DNA of 64,000 bases, taken from the NCBI RefSeq assembly GCF_025133575.1, contig NZ_CP104011.1:4596965-4660964 (forward strand), in the 5' to 3' direction. The DNA is from Pseudomonas sp. GCEP-101. Lineage in GTDB: Bacteria > Pseudomonadota > Gammaproteobacteria > Pseudomonadales > Pseudomonadaceae. Of the stretch, positions 9,044 through 20,789 are shown piece after piece (positions within the stretch are counted from its first letter, which is position 1; the number at the start of each line of letters is the position of its first letter). Position numbers and translations under genes: made by a program. The notes beneath the pieces are model-generated. The model saw only the letters and a program-made list of their open reading frames with translations. It did not search any database and was not told the origin of the DNA.

Positions 9044-10724
9044 CGAGCAGCAGCAACAGGCCCTGGCCGGGCTGCTGGGGCTGGGCAGCCATTCCGCGCG
9101 CAAGAGCCACTACCCCGAGCTGGTGGCGCGGCTGGACGAGCTGGAGGCCGAGCGCAACCGCTACAAGTGGCTGTTCGAGCACGCCGTCCACGGCATCTTC
9201 CAGGCCAGCCTGAGCCAGGGCCTGCGCGCCGCCAACCCGGCGCTGGCGCGGATGCTCGGCTATGACGATCCGCAAGAGGTGCTGTGGAACCTGCAGGACA
9301 TGGCCAGCCAGCTGTTCGTCGGCGGCGAGGCGGAGATGCGTCGCATCCGGGCCCTGCTGCGCGAGCGCGACGGCCTGTTCGGCTACGAGACGCGCCTGCG
9401 CCGCCGCGACGGCAGCCATGTGATCGTCCTGATGAACCTGCTGATCAAGCCCGGCGAAGACGGCCTGGTGGAAGGCTTCGTCGCCGACATCACCGAGCGC
9501 GTCCAGGCCCAGCAGCGCCTGCAGAGCCTCAACGAGGAACTGGAGCAGCGCGTCGCCGAGCGCACCCGTGAACTGGAAGGGCTGAACCAGCAGCTGCGCG
9601 AGGCGCGCGACGCCGCCGAGGCCGCCAACCAGAGCAAGGACAAGTACCTGGCCGCCGCCAGCCACGACCTGCTGCAACCGCTGAACGCCGCAAGGCTGCT
9701 GGTTTCCACCCTGCGCGAACGCGCCCTGCCGAGCGCCGAGCAGGTGCTGGTGGAGCGCACGCACCAGGCCCTGGAAGGTGCCGAGGACCTGCTCACCGAC
9801 CTGCTGGAAATCGGCCGCCTGGACCAGAGCGCGATTCGCCCCGACCTGGACGTCTATACCCTGGACGAACTGCTCGGCCCGCTGGTCTCGGAGTTCGACG
9901 AGGTGGCCCGCGCCGCCGGGCTGCGCCTGCGTGCGCGGATTCCACCGCTGGCGCTGCGCACCGATCACCGCCTGCTGACGCGCATCCTGCGCAACTTCCT
10001 CAGCAATGCCTGCCGCTACACCGAGCGTGGCAGCGTGCTGCTCGCCGCCCGCCGGCGCGCCGACAGCGTGCGCCTGGAGGTGTGGGATACCGGCCGTGGG
10101 ATTCCGGCGGACCAGCTACAGGCGATCTTCCTCGAATTCAACCAGCTGGAGGTCGGCCGGGCGGCGGAGCGGCGCGGCGTCGGGCTGGGATTGGCGATCG
10201 TCGACCGCATCGCCGGCATCCTCGGTTGCCGGGTGCAGGTGCGCTCGGTGCCGGGGCGCGGTTCGGTGTTCGCCATCGAGGTGCCGCTGGTGCGCGACCT
10301 GCCGCCGGCCGGCCCGGTCGACAGCGGCCCGCGCCCGGTCACCGGCGACCCGCTGCCGGGGCGGCGCCTGCTGGTGATCGACAACGAGCAGGCGATCCTC
10401 GCCAGCATGGCCGCGTTGCTCGGGCAGTGGGGTTGCGAGGTGCTGCTGGCGACGAATGTCGATGACGCGCTGAAGGTGCTCGACGGCAAGGCGCCGGAGG
10501 TGATCCTGGCCGACTACCACCTCGACCATGGGCGTACCGGCTGCGATGCGGTGCGCGGGCTGCGCGAGTATTTCCGCCGCGAGTTGCCGGCGGTGATGAT
10601 CACCGCCGACCGCAGCGACGATTGCCGCCGCGCCCTGCAGCGGCTGGGCATGCCGCTGCTGAACAAGCCGCTCAAGCCCGGCAAGCTGCGCGCGGCGCTG
10701 AGCCTGTTGCTGAGCCAGGGATAG
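9027..10724 (+). CDS. ercS: Hybrid sensor histidine kinase ErcS
   Basis: A cytoplasmic sensor kinase of 565 residues with no membrane segments. A PAS domain (about 45-165) is followed by a short coiled coil, HisKA with His213 in AAASHDLLQPLN, an ATPase domain with DTGRGIP and GVGLGLAI, and a C-terminal receiver with Asp496 (LADYHLD). The H-box HDLLQPL is typical of the NahK/ErcS subgroup. In P. aeruginosa ErcS takes part in the cascade that turns on exaA and pqq genes. It overlaps the end of ercA by 17 bases, so the two are co-translated. Its stop is 3 bases from a convergent kinase gene. Confidence 0.9.
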   Translation: MARPSDEQQQQALAGLLGLGSHSARKSHYPELVARLDELEAERNRYKWLFEHAVHGIFQASLSQGLRAANPALARMLGYDDPQEVLWNLQDMASQLFVGGEAEMRRIRALLRERDGLFGYETRLRRRDGSHVIVLMNLLIKPGEDGLVEGFVADITERVQAQQRLQSLNEELEQRVAERTRELEGLNQQLREARDAAEAANQSKDKYLAAASHDLLQPLNAARLLVSTLRERALPSAEQVLVERTHQALEGAEDLLTDLLEIGRLDQSAIRPDLDVYTLDELLGPLVSEFDEVARAAGLRLRARIPPLALRTDHRLLTRILRNFLSNACRYTERGSVLLAARRRADSVRLEVWDTGRGIPADQLQAIFLEFNQLEVGRAAERRGVGLGLAIVDRIAGILGCRVQVRSVPGRGSVFAIEVPLVRDLPPAGPVDSGPRPVTGDPLPGRRLLVIDNEQAILASMAALLGQWGCEVLLATNVDDALKVLDGKAPEVILADYHLDHGRTGCDAVRGLREYFRRELPAVMITADRSDDCRRALQRLGMPLLNKPLKPGKLRAALSLLLSQG

Positions 10725-10727
10725 CGA

Positions 10728-13253
<2,526 letters not shown>

Positions 13254-13557
13254 GGAGCGGGCCTTGCGTCCGATCCTTTCATACCGTGCTACCCATTCAG
13301 TCCACATCACGCGTTGGAAAGTCCCGGCGAGGGAAAATTCCACTTTTTTCAGCCGGCCCGGCAAATAGTTCGAACCACCCGGCGGTGTGCGGGTCAACTC
13401 GCCAACTCAGGTGTAGCCTACAACGCTTCGCGTTATTATCCCCGCAGTTTTAAGAACGTTCGTACAATAACTTCAAATACTTACCTGGCCTCCGCCGTAA
13501 TCTCCGTCATACCGGTTGTTCGCACCCAGGGAAGAAAGTCCATCAGGGAACCCGCAG
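13254..13557. promoter_or_regulatory. Divergent promoter region between two hybrid kinase genes
   Basis: About 300 bases separate the two divergent starts. The stretch 13410-13500 is markedly AT-richer than its surroundings (for example 'acgttcgtacaataacttcaaatacttacc') and is the likely site of promoters for both. I see no clear paired operator and no small gene. Confidence 0.45.
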
Positions 13558-16500
13558 ATGAACCAGAAAGCCATCGCCGACGAAAGCGCCTTCCGCCGCA
13601 TCCTCGCGCGCAACATGGCGCTGCCGCTGGGTATCTGCCTGCTCGGCGCCGTGCTGTTCATCGGCCTGATCCTGTACATGCTCAACGTGCTGGGCTGGGT
13701 CGAGCACACCGACCGGGTGATCTCCAGCGCCAACGAGATGCAGCGCCTGAGCGTGGACCAGGAGAGCGGCCTGCGCGGCTATCTGATCACCGGCGATCCG
13801 CGCTTCCTCGAACCGCTGGAACAGGCGCGGCCGCGCATCAATGCCGGGCTCAAGAGCCTGGCCGAACTGGTCGTGGACAACCCGCCGCAGGTCGAGCGCC
13901 TGGGCCGCCTGACCGCGATGCAGGACGAATGGATGACCTTCGCCCAGCAGATGATCGAACAGCGCCGCCAGGGGCAGGACACCTCCGACGCGATCAAGGC
14001 CGGGCGCGGCAAGAGCATGATGGACGCGATCCGCGCGCAGTACGCCTCGCTGATCAATACCGAGCAGCAGTTGCGCCACGACCGCAACCAGTTCGCCTCG
14101 AACCTCTCCACCGGCGTCGTCATCCTCTACCTGGTATTCAGCATCGTGGTGGGCGCGTTGCTGGCGTATTTCGGTCGCCGCCAGTTGCTCGGCCTGTCCG
14201 AGTCCTACGCCGATTCCCTGCGCCGCCAGGTGCGCCACAACGAACACCTGGAGCGCCAAGCCTGGCTCCAGGACGGCCAGACCCGGCTCGGCGAGCAACT
14301 GATCGGCCAGCCGTCGATGGCCGCGCTTGGGCGCAGCCTGATGGACTTCCTTGGCGATTTCGTCGGCTCGCCGGTGGGCGCGTTGTATGTCCGCGACGAC
14401 CGGGGCGGCCTGCGTCTGTCCGGCACCTTTGGCTTTACCGTCGAGGCGCCAGGTGACAGCCATTTCGCCCCCGACGAGAGCCTGATCGCCCAGGCCGCCC
14501 GCCAGCGCAAGCTGCGCGTGGTCGACGGCCTGCCGCCGGATTACCTGAAGGTCAACTCGGCGCTGGGCAATGGCCAGCCGGTGAGCGTGGCGCTGCTGCC
14601 GCTGCTCAACGAGGGCGGGGTGGTCGGTGTGCTGGAGCTGGGCTTCCTGCGCCCGCTTCAGGAGCGCGACCAGGCCTTCCTGCAGAACGTCGCCGAGACC
14701 CTCGGCAGCGCCATCGCCTCGGCCCAGCATCGCCAGCGCCTGCAGGACCTGCTGGCGGAAACCCAGCAGCTCAACGAAGAGCTGCAGGTGCAGCAGGAAG
14801 AGCTGAAGACCGCCAACGAGGAACTGGAGGAACAGTCCCGCGTGCTCAAGGAATCCCAGGCACACCTGGAAGCCCAGCAGGCGGAGCTGGAACAGACCAA
14901 CGAGCGCCTCGCCGAGCAGGCCCAGGAGCTGGCCGCGCAGCGCGACGACCTCGACGGAAAGAACACCGAGCTGAACCAGGCCCGCCTGGAACTCCAGGGC
15001 CGCGCCGACGAGCTGCAGCGCGCCAGCCGCTACAAGTCCGAGTTCCTCGCCAACATGTCCCACGAGCTGCGCACGCCGCTCAACAGCTCGCTGATCCTCG
15101 CGCGCCTGCTGGCGGACAACGAGCACGGCAACCTGGACGACGAGCAAGTGAAGTTCGCCGAGTCGATCTATTCCGCCGGCAACGACCTGCTCAACCTGAT
15201 CAACGACATCCTCGACATCTCCAAGGTCGAGGCCGGCAAGCTGGACGTGCGTCCGGAAAACGCCAGCGTGCGGCGCCTGGTGGAGGCGGTGGAAGGGCTG
15301 TTCCGCCCGCAGGCCGACGACAAGGGCCTGAGCTTCGTGGTCAGCGTCGCCGACGATGCGCCCGGCATGCTCTACAGCGACCGCCAGCGGGTCGAGCAGA
15401 TCCTCAAGAACCTGCTGTCCAATGCCTTCAAGTTCACCGACGCCGGTGAGGTGTCCCTGCACGTGAGCGCCGCGCCCGAGGGCCTGCGCTTCGACGTGCG
15501 CGACAGCGGCATCGGCATCGCGCAGGACCAGTTGCAGCGCATCTTCGAGGCCTTCCAGCAGGCCGACGGCGCCACCAATCGCCGCTACGGCGGCACTGGC
15601 CTGGGGCTGTCCATTTCCCGCGACCTCGCGCACCTGCTGGGCGGCAACATCATCGTCAGCAGCGAGCCCGGCAAGGGCAGCATGTTCAGCCTGCTGCTAC
15701 CGGTCAACTACCAGGCGCCGGCCAGCGACGACGCGGTCAGCACGCCGGCGCCGATCCTCGCCCCGCAGCCTGCGCCGGTCGCCACGCCGCCGGTGCAGGC
15801 CCCGGCCGCGGCGAGCTTCGCCGACGACCGCGACCAGCTCAACATCGGCCAGCGCTGCGTGCTGGTGGTGGAGGACGAGCCCAAGTTCGCCCGCATCCTC
15901 TACGACCTGGCCCATGAGCTGGGCTACCGCTGCCTGGTGGCGATGGGCGCCGAGGAAGGCCTGCGCCTGGCCGACGAGCACGGCCCCGATGCCATCCTGC
16001 TGGACATGCACCTGCCCGACGAATCCGGCCTGGCCGTGCTGCAGCGCCTGAAGGCCAACCCGCGCACGCGCCACGTGCCGGTGCACGTGGTCTCGGTGGA
16101 AGACCGCAGCGAAGCGGCGCTGCACCTGGGCGCCATCGGCTATGCGCTCAAGCCCACCAGCCGCGAGCAGCTGCGCGAGGTGTTCGGCAAGCTGGAGGCC
16201 AAGCTGACCCAGGAGGTCAAGCGCATCCTGCTGGTGGAGGACGACCCGCTGCAACGCGACAGCGTCTCGCGCCTGATCGGCGACGACGACATCGAGATCA
16301 CCGCGGTGGAGCAGGGCGAGCAGGCCCTGGAACTGCTGCGCCAGAACATCTACGACTGCATGATCATCGACCTCAAGCTGCCGGACATGCAGGGCAACGA
16401 ACTGCTGCGGCGCATGGGCGAGGAGGACATCTGCTCCTTCCCGCCGGTGATCGTCTACACCGGGCGCAACCTGACCCGCGACGAGGAAGCTGAGCTGCTC

Positions 16501-17034
16501 AAGTACTCGCGCTCGATCATCATCAAGGGCGCGCGGTCGCCGGAACGGCTGCTGGACGAGGTGACCCTGTTCCTGCACAAGGTCGAGTCGCAACTCTCCA
16601 GCGAGCGCCAGCGCATGCTGCGCACCTCGCGCAACCGCGACCGCGCCTTCGAGGACCGGCGCATCCTGCTGGTGGACGACGACGTGCGCAACATCTTCGC
16701 CCTCACCAGTGCCCTGGAGCACAAGGGCGCCCGCGTGGAAGTGGCGCGCAACGGCCGCGAAGCCATCGAGAAGCTCGCCGAGGTCGGCGACATCGACCTG
16801 GTGCTCATGGACGTGATGATGCCGGAAATGGACGGCTACGAAGCGACCCGGCTGATCCGCCAGGACGCGCGCTGGAAGAAACTGCCCATACTCGCGGTGA
16901 CCGCCAAGGCGATGAAGGACGACCACGAGTTGTGCCTGCGCGCCGGCGCCAACGACTACCTGGCCAAGCCCATCGACCTGGACCGCCTGTTCTCGCTGAT
17001 CCGGGTCTGGCTGCCGAAGCTGGAGCGCATCTGA
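13558..17034 (+). CDS. CHASE3-GAF hybrid histidine kinase with three receiver domains
   Basis: A membrane sensor kinase of 1158 residues. TM1 is at about 20-43, a periplasmic CHASE3-type helical region (EQESGLRGYLITGDPRF-like) at 45-185, and TM2 at 186-207. A GAF domain (~240-380) and a long Gln/Glu-rich coiled coil (~385-500) follow. HisKA has His502 in MSHELRTPLN, and the ATPase domain carries DSGIGIA and GTGLGLSIS. Three receivers start near 767 (DMHLPDE), 890 (DLKLPDM) and 1035 (DVMMPEMDG). The start at 13558 gives a clean N-terminus. CheR follows 1 base after the stop, so it heads a four-gene signalling operon. The signal is unknown. Confidence 0.9.
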   Translation: MNQKAIADESAFRRILARNMALPLGICLLGAVLFIGLILYMLNVLGWVEHTDRVISSANEMQRLSVDQESGLRGYLITGDPRFLEPLEQARPRINAGLKSLAELVVDNPPQVERLGRLTAMQDEWMTFAQQMIEQRRQGQDTSDAIKAGRGKSMMDAIRAQYASLINTEQQLRHDRNQFASNLSTGVVILYLVFSIVVGALLAYFGRRQLLGLSESYADSLRRQVRHNEHLERQAWLQDGQTRLGEQLIGQPSMAALGRSLMDFLGDFVGSPVGALYVRDDRGGLRLSGTFGFTVEAPGDSHFAPDESLIAQAARQRKLRVVDGLPPDYLKVNSALGNGQPVSVALLPLLNEGGVVGVLELGFLRPLQERDQAFLQNVAETLGSAIASAQHRQRLQDLLAETQQLNEELQVQQEELKTANEELEEQSRVLKESQAHLEAQQAELEQTNERLAEQAQELAAQRDDLDGKNTELNQARLELQGRADELQRASRYKSEFLANMSHELRTPLNSSLILARLLADNEHGNLDDEQVKFAESIYSAGNDLLNLINDILDISKVEAGKLDVRPENASVRRLVEAVEGLFRPQADDKGLSFVVSVADDAPGMLYSDRQRVEQILKNLLSNAFKFTDAGEVSLHVSAAPEGLRFDVRDSGIGIAQDQLQRIFEAFQQADGATNRRYGGTGLGLSISRDLAHLLGGNIIVSSEPGKGSMFSLLLPVNYQAPASDDAVSTPAPILAPQPAPVATPPVQAPAAASFADDRDQLNIGQRCVLVVEDEPKFARILYDLAHELGYRCLVAMGAEEGLRLADEHGPDAILLDMHLPDESGLAVLQRLKANPRTRHVPVHVVSVEDRSEAALHLGAIGYALKPTSREQLREVFGKLEAKLTQEVKRILLVEDDPLQRDSVSRLIGDDDIEITAVEQGEQALELLRQNIYDCMIIDLKLPDMQGNELLRRMGEEDICSFPPVIVYTGRNLTRDEEAELLKYSRSIIIKGARSPERLLDEVTLFLHKVESQLSSERQRMLRTSRNRDRAFEDRRILLVDDDVRNIFALTSALEHKGARVEVARNGREAIEKLAEVGDIDLVLMDVMMPEMDGYEATRLIRQDARWKKLPILAVTAKAMKDDHELCLRAGANDYLAKPIDLDRLFSLIRVWLPKLERI

Positions 17035-17035
17035 C

Positions 17036-17854
17036 ATGCCTGATCGCAGCCAGGACATCGAGCTGCGCCTCCTCATCGAGGCGATCTACCTCAAGTACAG
17101 CTACGACTTCCGTGACTACTCCGGCACCTCGCTCAAGCGCCGCGTGCTGCACGCCACCAACCTGTTCGAGTGCCGCAGCATCTCGGCGCTGCAGGAGCGC
17201 ATCCTGCACGACCCGCACGCCTTCCACGAGCTGCTGCAGTACCTCACCATCTCGGTGAGCGAGATGTTCCGCGACCCCAGCTACTTCCTCGCGCTGCGCC
17301 AGGAAGTGGTGCCGGTGCTGCGCACCTACCCGTCGCTGCGCCTGTGGGTGGCCGGCTGCAGCACCGGCGAGGAAGTGCATTCGCTGGCCATCCTGCTGCA
17401 CGAGGAAGGCCTGCTGGAGCGCACGCTGATCTACGCCACCGACATCAACCCGCGCTCGCTGGAGCAGGCCCAGCGCGGCATCTACGCGGTGGACGACCTG
17501 GCCCAGGCCAGCGCGAACTACCGCGCCGCCGGCGGCCACGGCTCGCTCTCGGACTACTACACCGCCGCCTACGACGGCGCGCTGTTCGACAAGATGCTGC
17601 GTGCCAACGTGACTTTCGCCGACCACAGCCTGGCCACCGACAGCGTGTTCTCCGAGACGCACCTGATCTCCTGCCGCAACGTGCTGATCTACTTCAATCG
17701 CCCGCTGCAGAACCGCGCCATCGGCCTGTTCCACGACTCGCTGTGCCACCGCGGCTTCCTCGGCCTGGGCAGCAAGGAAAGCCTGGAGTTCACCGATTTC
17801 GCCTCCGAGTTCGAGGTGGTCAACCGCCGCGAACGGGTGTTTCGCAAGCGATGA
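17036..17854 (+). CDS. CheR-type protein-glutamate O-methyltransferase
   Basis: Transfers methyl groups from SAM to glutamates, classically on chemoreceptors. At 272 residues it has the N-terminal helical CheR domain and the methyltransferase domain with WVAGCSTGEEV (about residues 104-114), ATDINP and CRNVLIYF. It lacks the extra C-terminal TPR repeats seen in some CheR proteins. No methyl-accepting protein, CheA or CheW is in the window. Its neighbours are a triple-receiver kinase and CheB, so the target may be the coiled coil of that kinase or another receptor; that is inference. Its stop overlaps the cheB start. Confidence 0.92.
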   Translation: MPDRSQDIELRLLIEAIYLKYSYDFRDYSGTSLKRRVLHATNLFECRSISALQERILHDPHAFHELLQYLTISVSEMFRDPSYFLALRQEVVPVLRTYPSLRLWVAGCSTGEEVHSLAILLHEEGLLERTLIYATDINPRSLEQAQRGIYAVDDLAQASANYRAAGGHGSLSDYYTAAYDGALFDKMLRANVTFADHSLATDSVFSETHLISCRNVLIYFNRPLQNRAIGLFHDSLCHRGFLGLGSKESLEFTDFASEFEVVNRRERVFRKR

Positions 17855-18438
17855 ACGCCCAGCGGGATGTGCAGGCCGTGGTCATCGGCGCCTCCGCGGG
17901 CGGCGTGGACGCGCTGTTCAGGTTGTTCGGCGGGCTGCCGGCCGACTTCGCGTTGCCACTGGTGGCCGTGCTGCACCTGCCGGAAAGCCATGACAGCCAG
18001 TTGGTGGACCTGTTCGCCCGGCGCCTGGCGATTCCCGTGGCGGAAGCGCGCGACAAGGCGCCGCTGGAGCCGGGCACGCTGTATTTCGCCGCTGCCGGCT
18101 ACCACCTGTCCATCGAGCAGGACCGCACCTTCGCCCTGAGCCGCGAGGCGCCGCGGAATTTCTCCCGGCCGTCGATCGACATCCTCTTCGACTCGGCGGC
18201 CGATGCGTACCGTGACACGCTCGCCGGCATCCTCCTCACCGGCGCCAACCAGGATGGCGCGCAGGGCCTGGCGCACATCCAGCGCGAGGGCGGGCTCTCC
18301 ATCGTCCAGGACCCGGCCGAAGCCGCCGTGGCCACCATGCCGGAGGCGGCCATTGCATTGCACGCCCCGGACTACATTCTTTCCTTGCGCGAAATCCACG
18401 CGCTCCTGACCCGAATGGGCACCCGACATGCTGCGTAA
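17851..18438 (+). CDS. Receiver-less CheB-type protein-glutamate methylesterase
   Basis: A 195-residue stand-alone methylesterase domain. The catalytic triad is readable as Ser15 (GASAGG), His41 (VLHLPESH) and Asp135 (TGANQDGAQG). Standard chemotaxis CheB carries an N-terminal receiver that gates the esterase; this protein does not, so its activity must be controlled by another route, such as partner receivers in the adjacent kinases. The start overlaps the cheR stop by 4 bases, and its end overlaps the next gene by 11 bases. Confidence 0.92.
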   Translation: MNAQRDVQAVVIGASAGGVDALFRLFGGLPADFALPLVAVLHLPESHDSQLVDLFARRLAIPVAEARDKAPLEPGTLYFAAAGYHLSIEQDRTFALSREAPRNFSRPSIDILFDSAADAYRDTLAGILLTGANQDGAQGLAHIQREGGLSIVQDPAEAAVATMPEAAIALHAPDYILSLREIHALLTRMGTRHAA

Positions 18439-19612
18439 CCAGGGAAGCAAACTGCTGATCGTCGACGACCTGCCGGAGAATCTCCTGGCGCTGGAGGCGC
18501 TGATCAAGGGCGAGGGACGCGAAGTGTTCAAGGCCTCGTCGGCGGACGAGGCGCTCTCGCTGCTGCTGGAGCACGAATTCGCCCTGGCGCTGCTCGACGT
18601 GCAGATGCCGGGCATGGACGGCTTCGCCCTGGCCGAACTGATGCGCGGCACCGAGCGCACCAAGAACATTCCCATCGTCTTCGTCACCGCCGCCGGCCGC
18701 GAGCTGAACTACGCCTTCAAGGGCTACGAGAGCGGCGCCGTGGACTTCCTCTACAAGCCGCTGGACAACCACGCGGTGCGCAGCAAGGTGAACGTCTTCG
18801 TCGACCTCTACCGCCAGCGCAAGGTGCTCGCGCGGCAGCTCGAAGCCCTGGAACAGGCGCACCACGAACAGGACGCGCTGCTCGCCGAGCTGCGCGAAAC
18901 CCAGGTGGAACTGCAGCGCGCGGTGAAGATGCGCGACGACTTCATGTCCATCGTCTCCCACGAACTGCGCACGCCGCTCAACGGCCTGATGCTCGATACC
19001 CAGCTGCGCCGCCTCTACCTGGCCAAGGGCAAGCTGGAGCACTTCGCGCCGGAGCGCCTGGGCGCGCTGTTCGAGCGCGACGAACGCCAGCTCGCCGGGC
19101 TGAACCGGCTGATCGAGGACATGCTCGACGTCTCGCGCATCCGCACCGGCAAGCTGTCGATCCGCCCGGAGCCGGCCAACCTCGCCGACATCGCCCGCCG
19201 CGTCATGGGGAATTTCGCCGTGCAGGCCCAGGCCGCCGGCTGCGACCTGAGCCTGAACGCACCGCAGGTGGTGGAGGGCGTCTGGGATGCCTATCGCCTG
19301 GAGCAGGTGCTCAGCAACCTGCTCAGCAACGCCCTGCGCTACGGGCCCGGCCAGCCGGTGGAGGTGACGGTCGCGGTGCACGAGGGCCAGGCGCAGCTCT
19401 GCGTGCGCGACCATGGCGAGGGCGTCAGCGCCGAAGAGCAGCAGCGCATCTTCCAGCAGTTCGAACGCGGCGCCGGCGCGGCCCGCGTCGCCGGGCTGGG
19501 GCTGGGGTTGTTCATTTCCGAACAGATCGTCCAGGCCCACGGCGGCCGCATCGAGCTGCGCAGCGAACCGGGGCAGGGCGCGGAGTTCTGCGTCCGCCTG
19601 CCGCTGGACTGA
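18428..19612 (+). CDS. Histidine kinase with N-terminal receiver domain
   Basis: A soluble 394-residue protein whose order is receiver first, kinase second. The receiver (residues 1-125) has IVDD at the start, a phospho-acceptor in LLDVQMPGMDG and a conserved Lys in LYKPLD. A coiled coil leads to HisKA with His178 (IVSHELRTPLN) and an ATPase domain with DHGEGV and GLGLGLFIS. Such proteins often receive phosphate from a partner kinase and act as relay nodes. The start lies inside cheB, so the four genes from 13558 are translationally linked. No output DNA-binding protein is in the operon. Confidence 0.9.
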   Translation: MLRNQGSKLLIVDDLPENLLALEALIKGEGREVFKASSADEALSLLLEHEFALALLDVQMPGMDGFALAELMRGTERTKNIPIVFVTAAGRELNYAFKGYESGAVDFLYKPLDNHAVRSKVNVFVDLYRQRKVLARQLEALEQAHHEQDALLAELRETQVELQRAVKMRDDFMSIVSHELRTPLNGLMLDTQLRRLYLAKGKLEHFAPERLGALFERDERQLAGLNRLIEDMLDVSRIRTGKLSIRPEPANLADIARRVMGNFAVQAQAAGCDLSLNAPQVVEGVWDAYRLEQVLSNLLSNALRYGPGQPVEVTVAVHEGQAQLCVRDHGEGVSAEEQQRIFQQFERGAGAARVAGLGLGLFISEQIVQAHGGRIELRSEPGQGAEFCVRLPLD

Positions 19613-19676
19613 CCGCGGCGCCTGCCCGCCGCGACGGGCGGTGCCCGTGATCGGCGGCAGGGCTGGCGTGGTGCGG

Positions 19677-19820
19677 GTTCGCGAGCAAGCTCGCTCCTAC
19701 AGGCATGCCTCGGCGTAGGCGCGGACTTTGTCCGCGGTCGCGTGTATGGCACGCTCCTACAGGTTGGGTGCCGCTCTTGTAGGAGCGGGCCGTGCCCGCG
19801 ATCCGCCGGCAGGGCCGGCG
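19677..19820. repeat. Cluster of short palindromic repeats after the CheR/CheB operon
   Basis: Three palindromic units follow each other: GTTCGCGAGCAAGCTCGC type, a GCGGACTTTGTCCGC type, and TGTAGGAGCGGGCCGTGCCCGCGATC with a trailing GCCGGCAGGGCCGGC. They fill the space between two convergent operons, a common REP location. Confidence 0.75.
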
Positions 19821-20789
19821 TCAGGATGCCCGGGCTGCTTCCCGGCGTTCCGCGCGGCGTTTGAGTTTCCTGGCGTGGCGCTCCAGCCAGAGGTAGACGG
19901 CGCAGGCCAGCAGCAGCGGAATGAGGAAATACAGCACGCGGTAGCCAATCAGCGCGGCCAGCAGTTCGCCACGGGAGAAGTGATCGCGCAGCACCGTGAT
20001 GAAGACCGTCTCGATCACCCCCAGCCCCGCCGGGACATGCAGCACCACGCCGGCGATGCTGCTGATCAGCAGCGTCGCCAGTACCGTCGGGTAGCTCGCC
20101 GAGTCCGGCAGCAGGGTGTAGATCAGCAGGGCCATCATCGACCAGTTGCTGGCGCCGGCGATGCCCTGCAGGGCGGCCAGGCGCCAGGTCGGCAGGTTCA
20201 GCCGGTAGCGCTTCCAGCCCCAGGCGCGGCGGCGGGCGAAACGGCAGGCGAGCAGGTAGCCGGCGCCCAGCAGCAACAGCAGCACGCCGATCGCGCGCAG
20301 GCCGCTCTGGCCAAGGGACCAGTTGTCGGGCAGGTTCGGGTAGCCACAGACGAACAGCACGCCGGCCAGCAGCAGGTAGCCGTACCAGTTGGTGATCATG
20401 CTGAAGGTGAGGATGCGCGTGATGTCGCCGGCGCTCATGCCCAGCCGGCCATACAGGCGGAAGCGCAGGGCGATGGCGCCGACCCAGGAGCTGAGGTTGA
20501 GGTTGAAGGCGTTGCACACGAAGGCGACGGTGAACACCCGCCGCACCGGCAGCGGGTGGCCGATGTAGAAGCGGCTGAGCACGTCGAAGCTGCTGAAGAT
20601 GCCGTAGCTGGCCAGGGCGATCAGCATGCCCAGGGCCAGGGTGCTGAACTTGTATTCGCGCAGCAGGCGGAACACCTCGTCCCAGTCGGTGGCGCGCAAC
20701 AGCAGGAACAGCAGCACCGGCAGGGCGACCAGCAGGGCGATGTTGAAGATGCGGTTGGCGCGCTTCCAGAAGCGCTTGGAGTTCTTCAT
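19821..20789 (-). CDS. ybhN: YbhN/UPF0104-family integral membrane protein
   Basis: A 322-residue polytopic membrane protein with about eight hydrophobic segments. It belongs to the lysylphosphatidylglycerol synthase transmembrane-region (flippase-like) superfamily but lacks the synthase catalytic domain. Recognisable features include a short basic N-terminus (MKNSKRFWKRANR), a central NWYGYLL segment and a C-terminal GLGVIE(T)-(V)F motif typical of the superfamily. The start overlaps the clsB stop by 3 bases, so it is the third gene of ybhP-clsB-ybhN. A lipid transport or flipping role tied to cardiolipin is plausible and inferred from that linkage. Confidence 0.82.
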   Translation of the reverse strand: MKNSKRFWKRANRIFNIALLVALPVLLFLLLRATDWDEVFRLLREYKFSTLALGMLIALASYGIFSSFDVLSRFYIGHPLPVRRVFTVAFVCNAFNLNLSSWVGAIALRFRLYGRLGMSAGDITRILTFSMITNWYGYLLLAGVLFVCGYPNLPDNWSLGQSGLRAIGVLLLLLGAGYLLACRFARRRAWGWKRYRLNLPTWRLAALQGIAGASNWSMMALLIYTLLPDSASYPTVLATLLISSIAGVVLHVPAGLGVIETVFITVLRDHFSRGELLAALIGYRVLYFLIPLLLACAVYLWLERHARKLKRRAERREAARAS

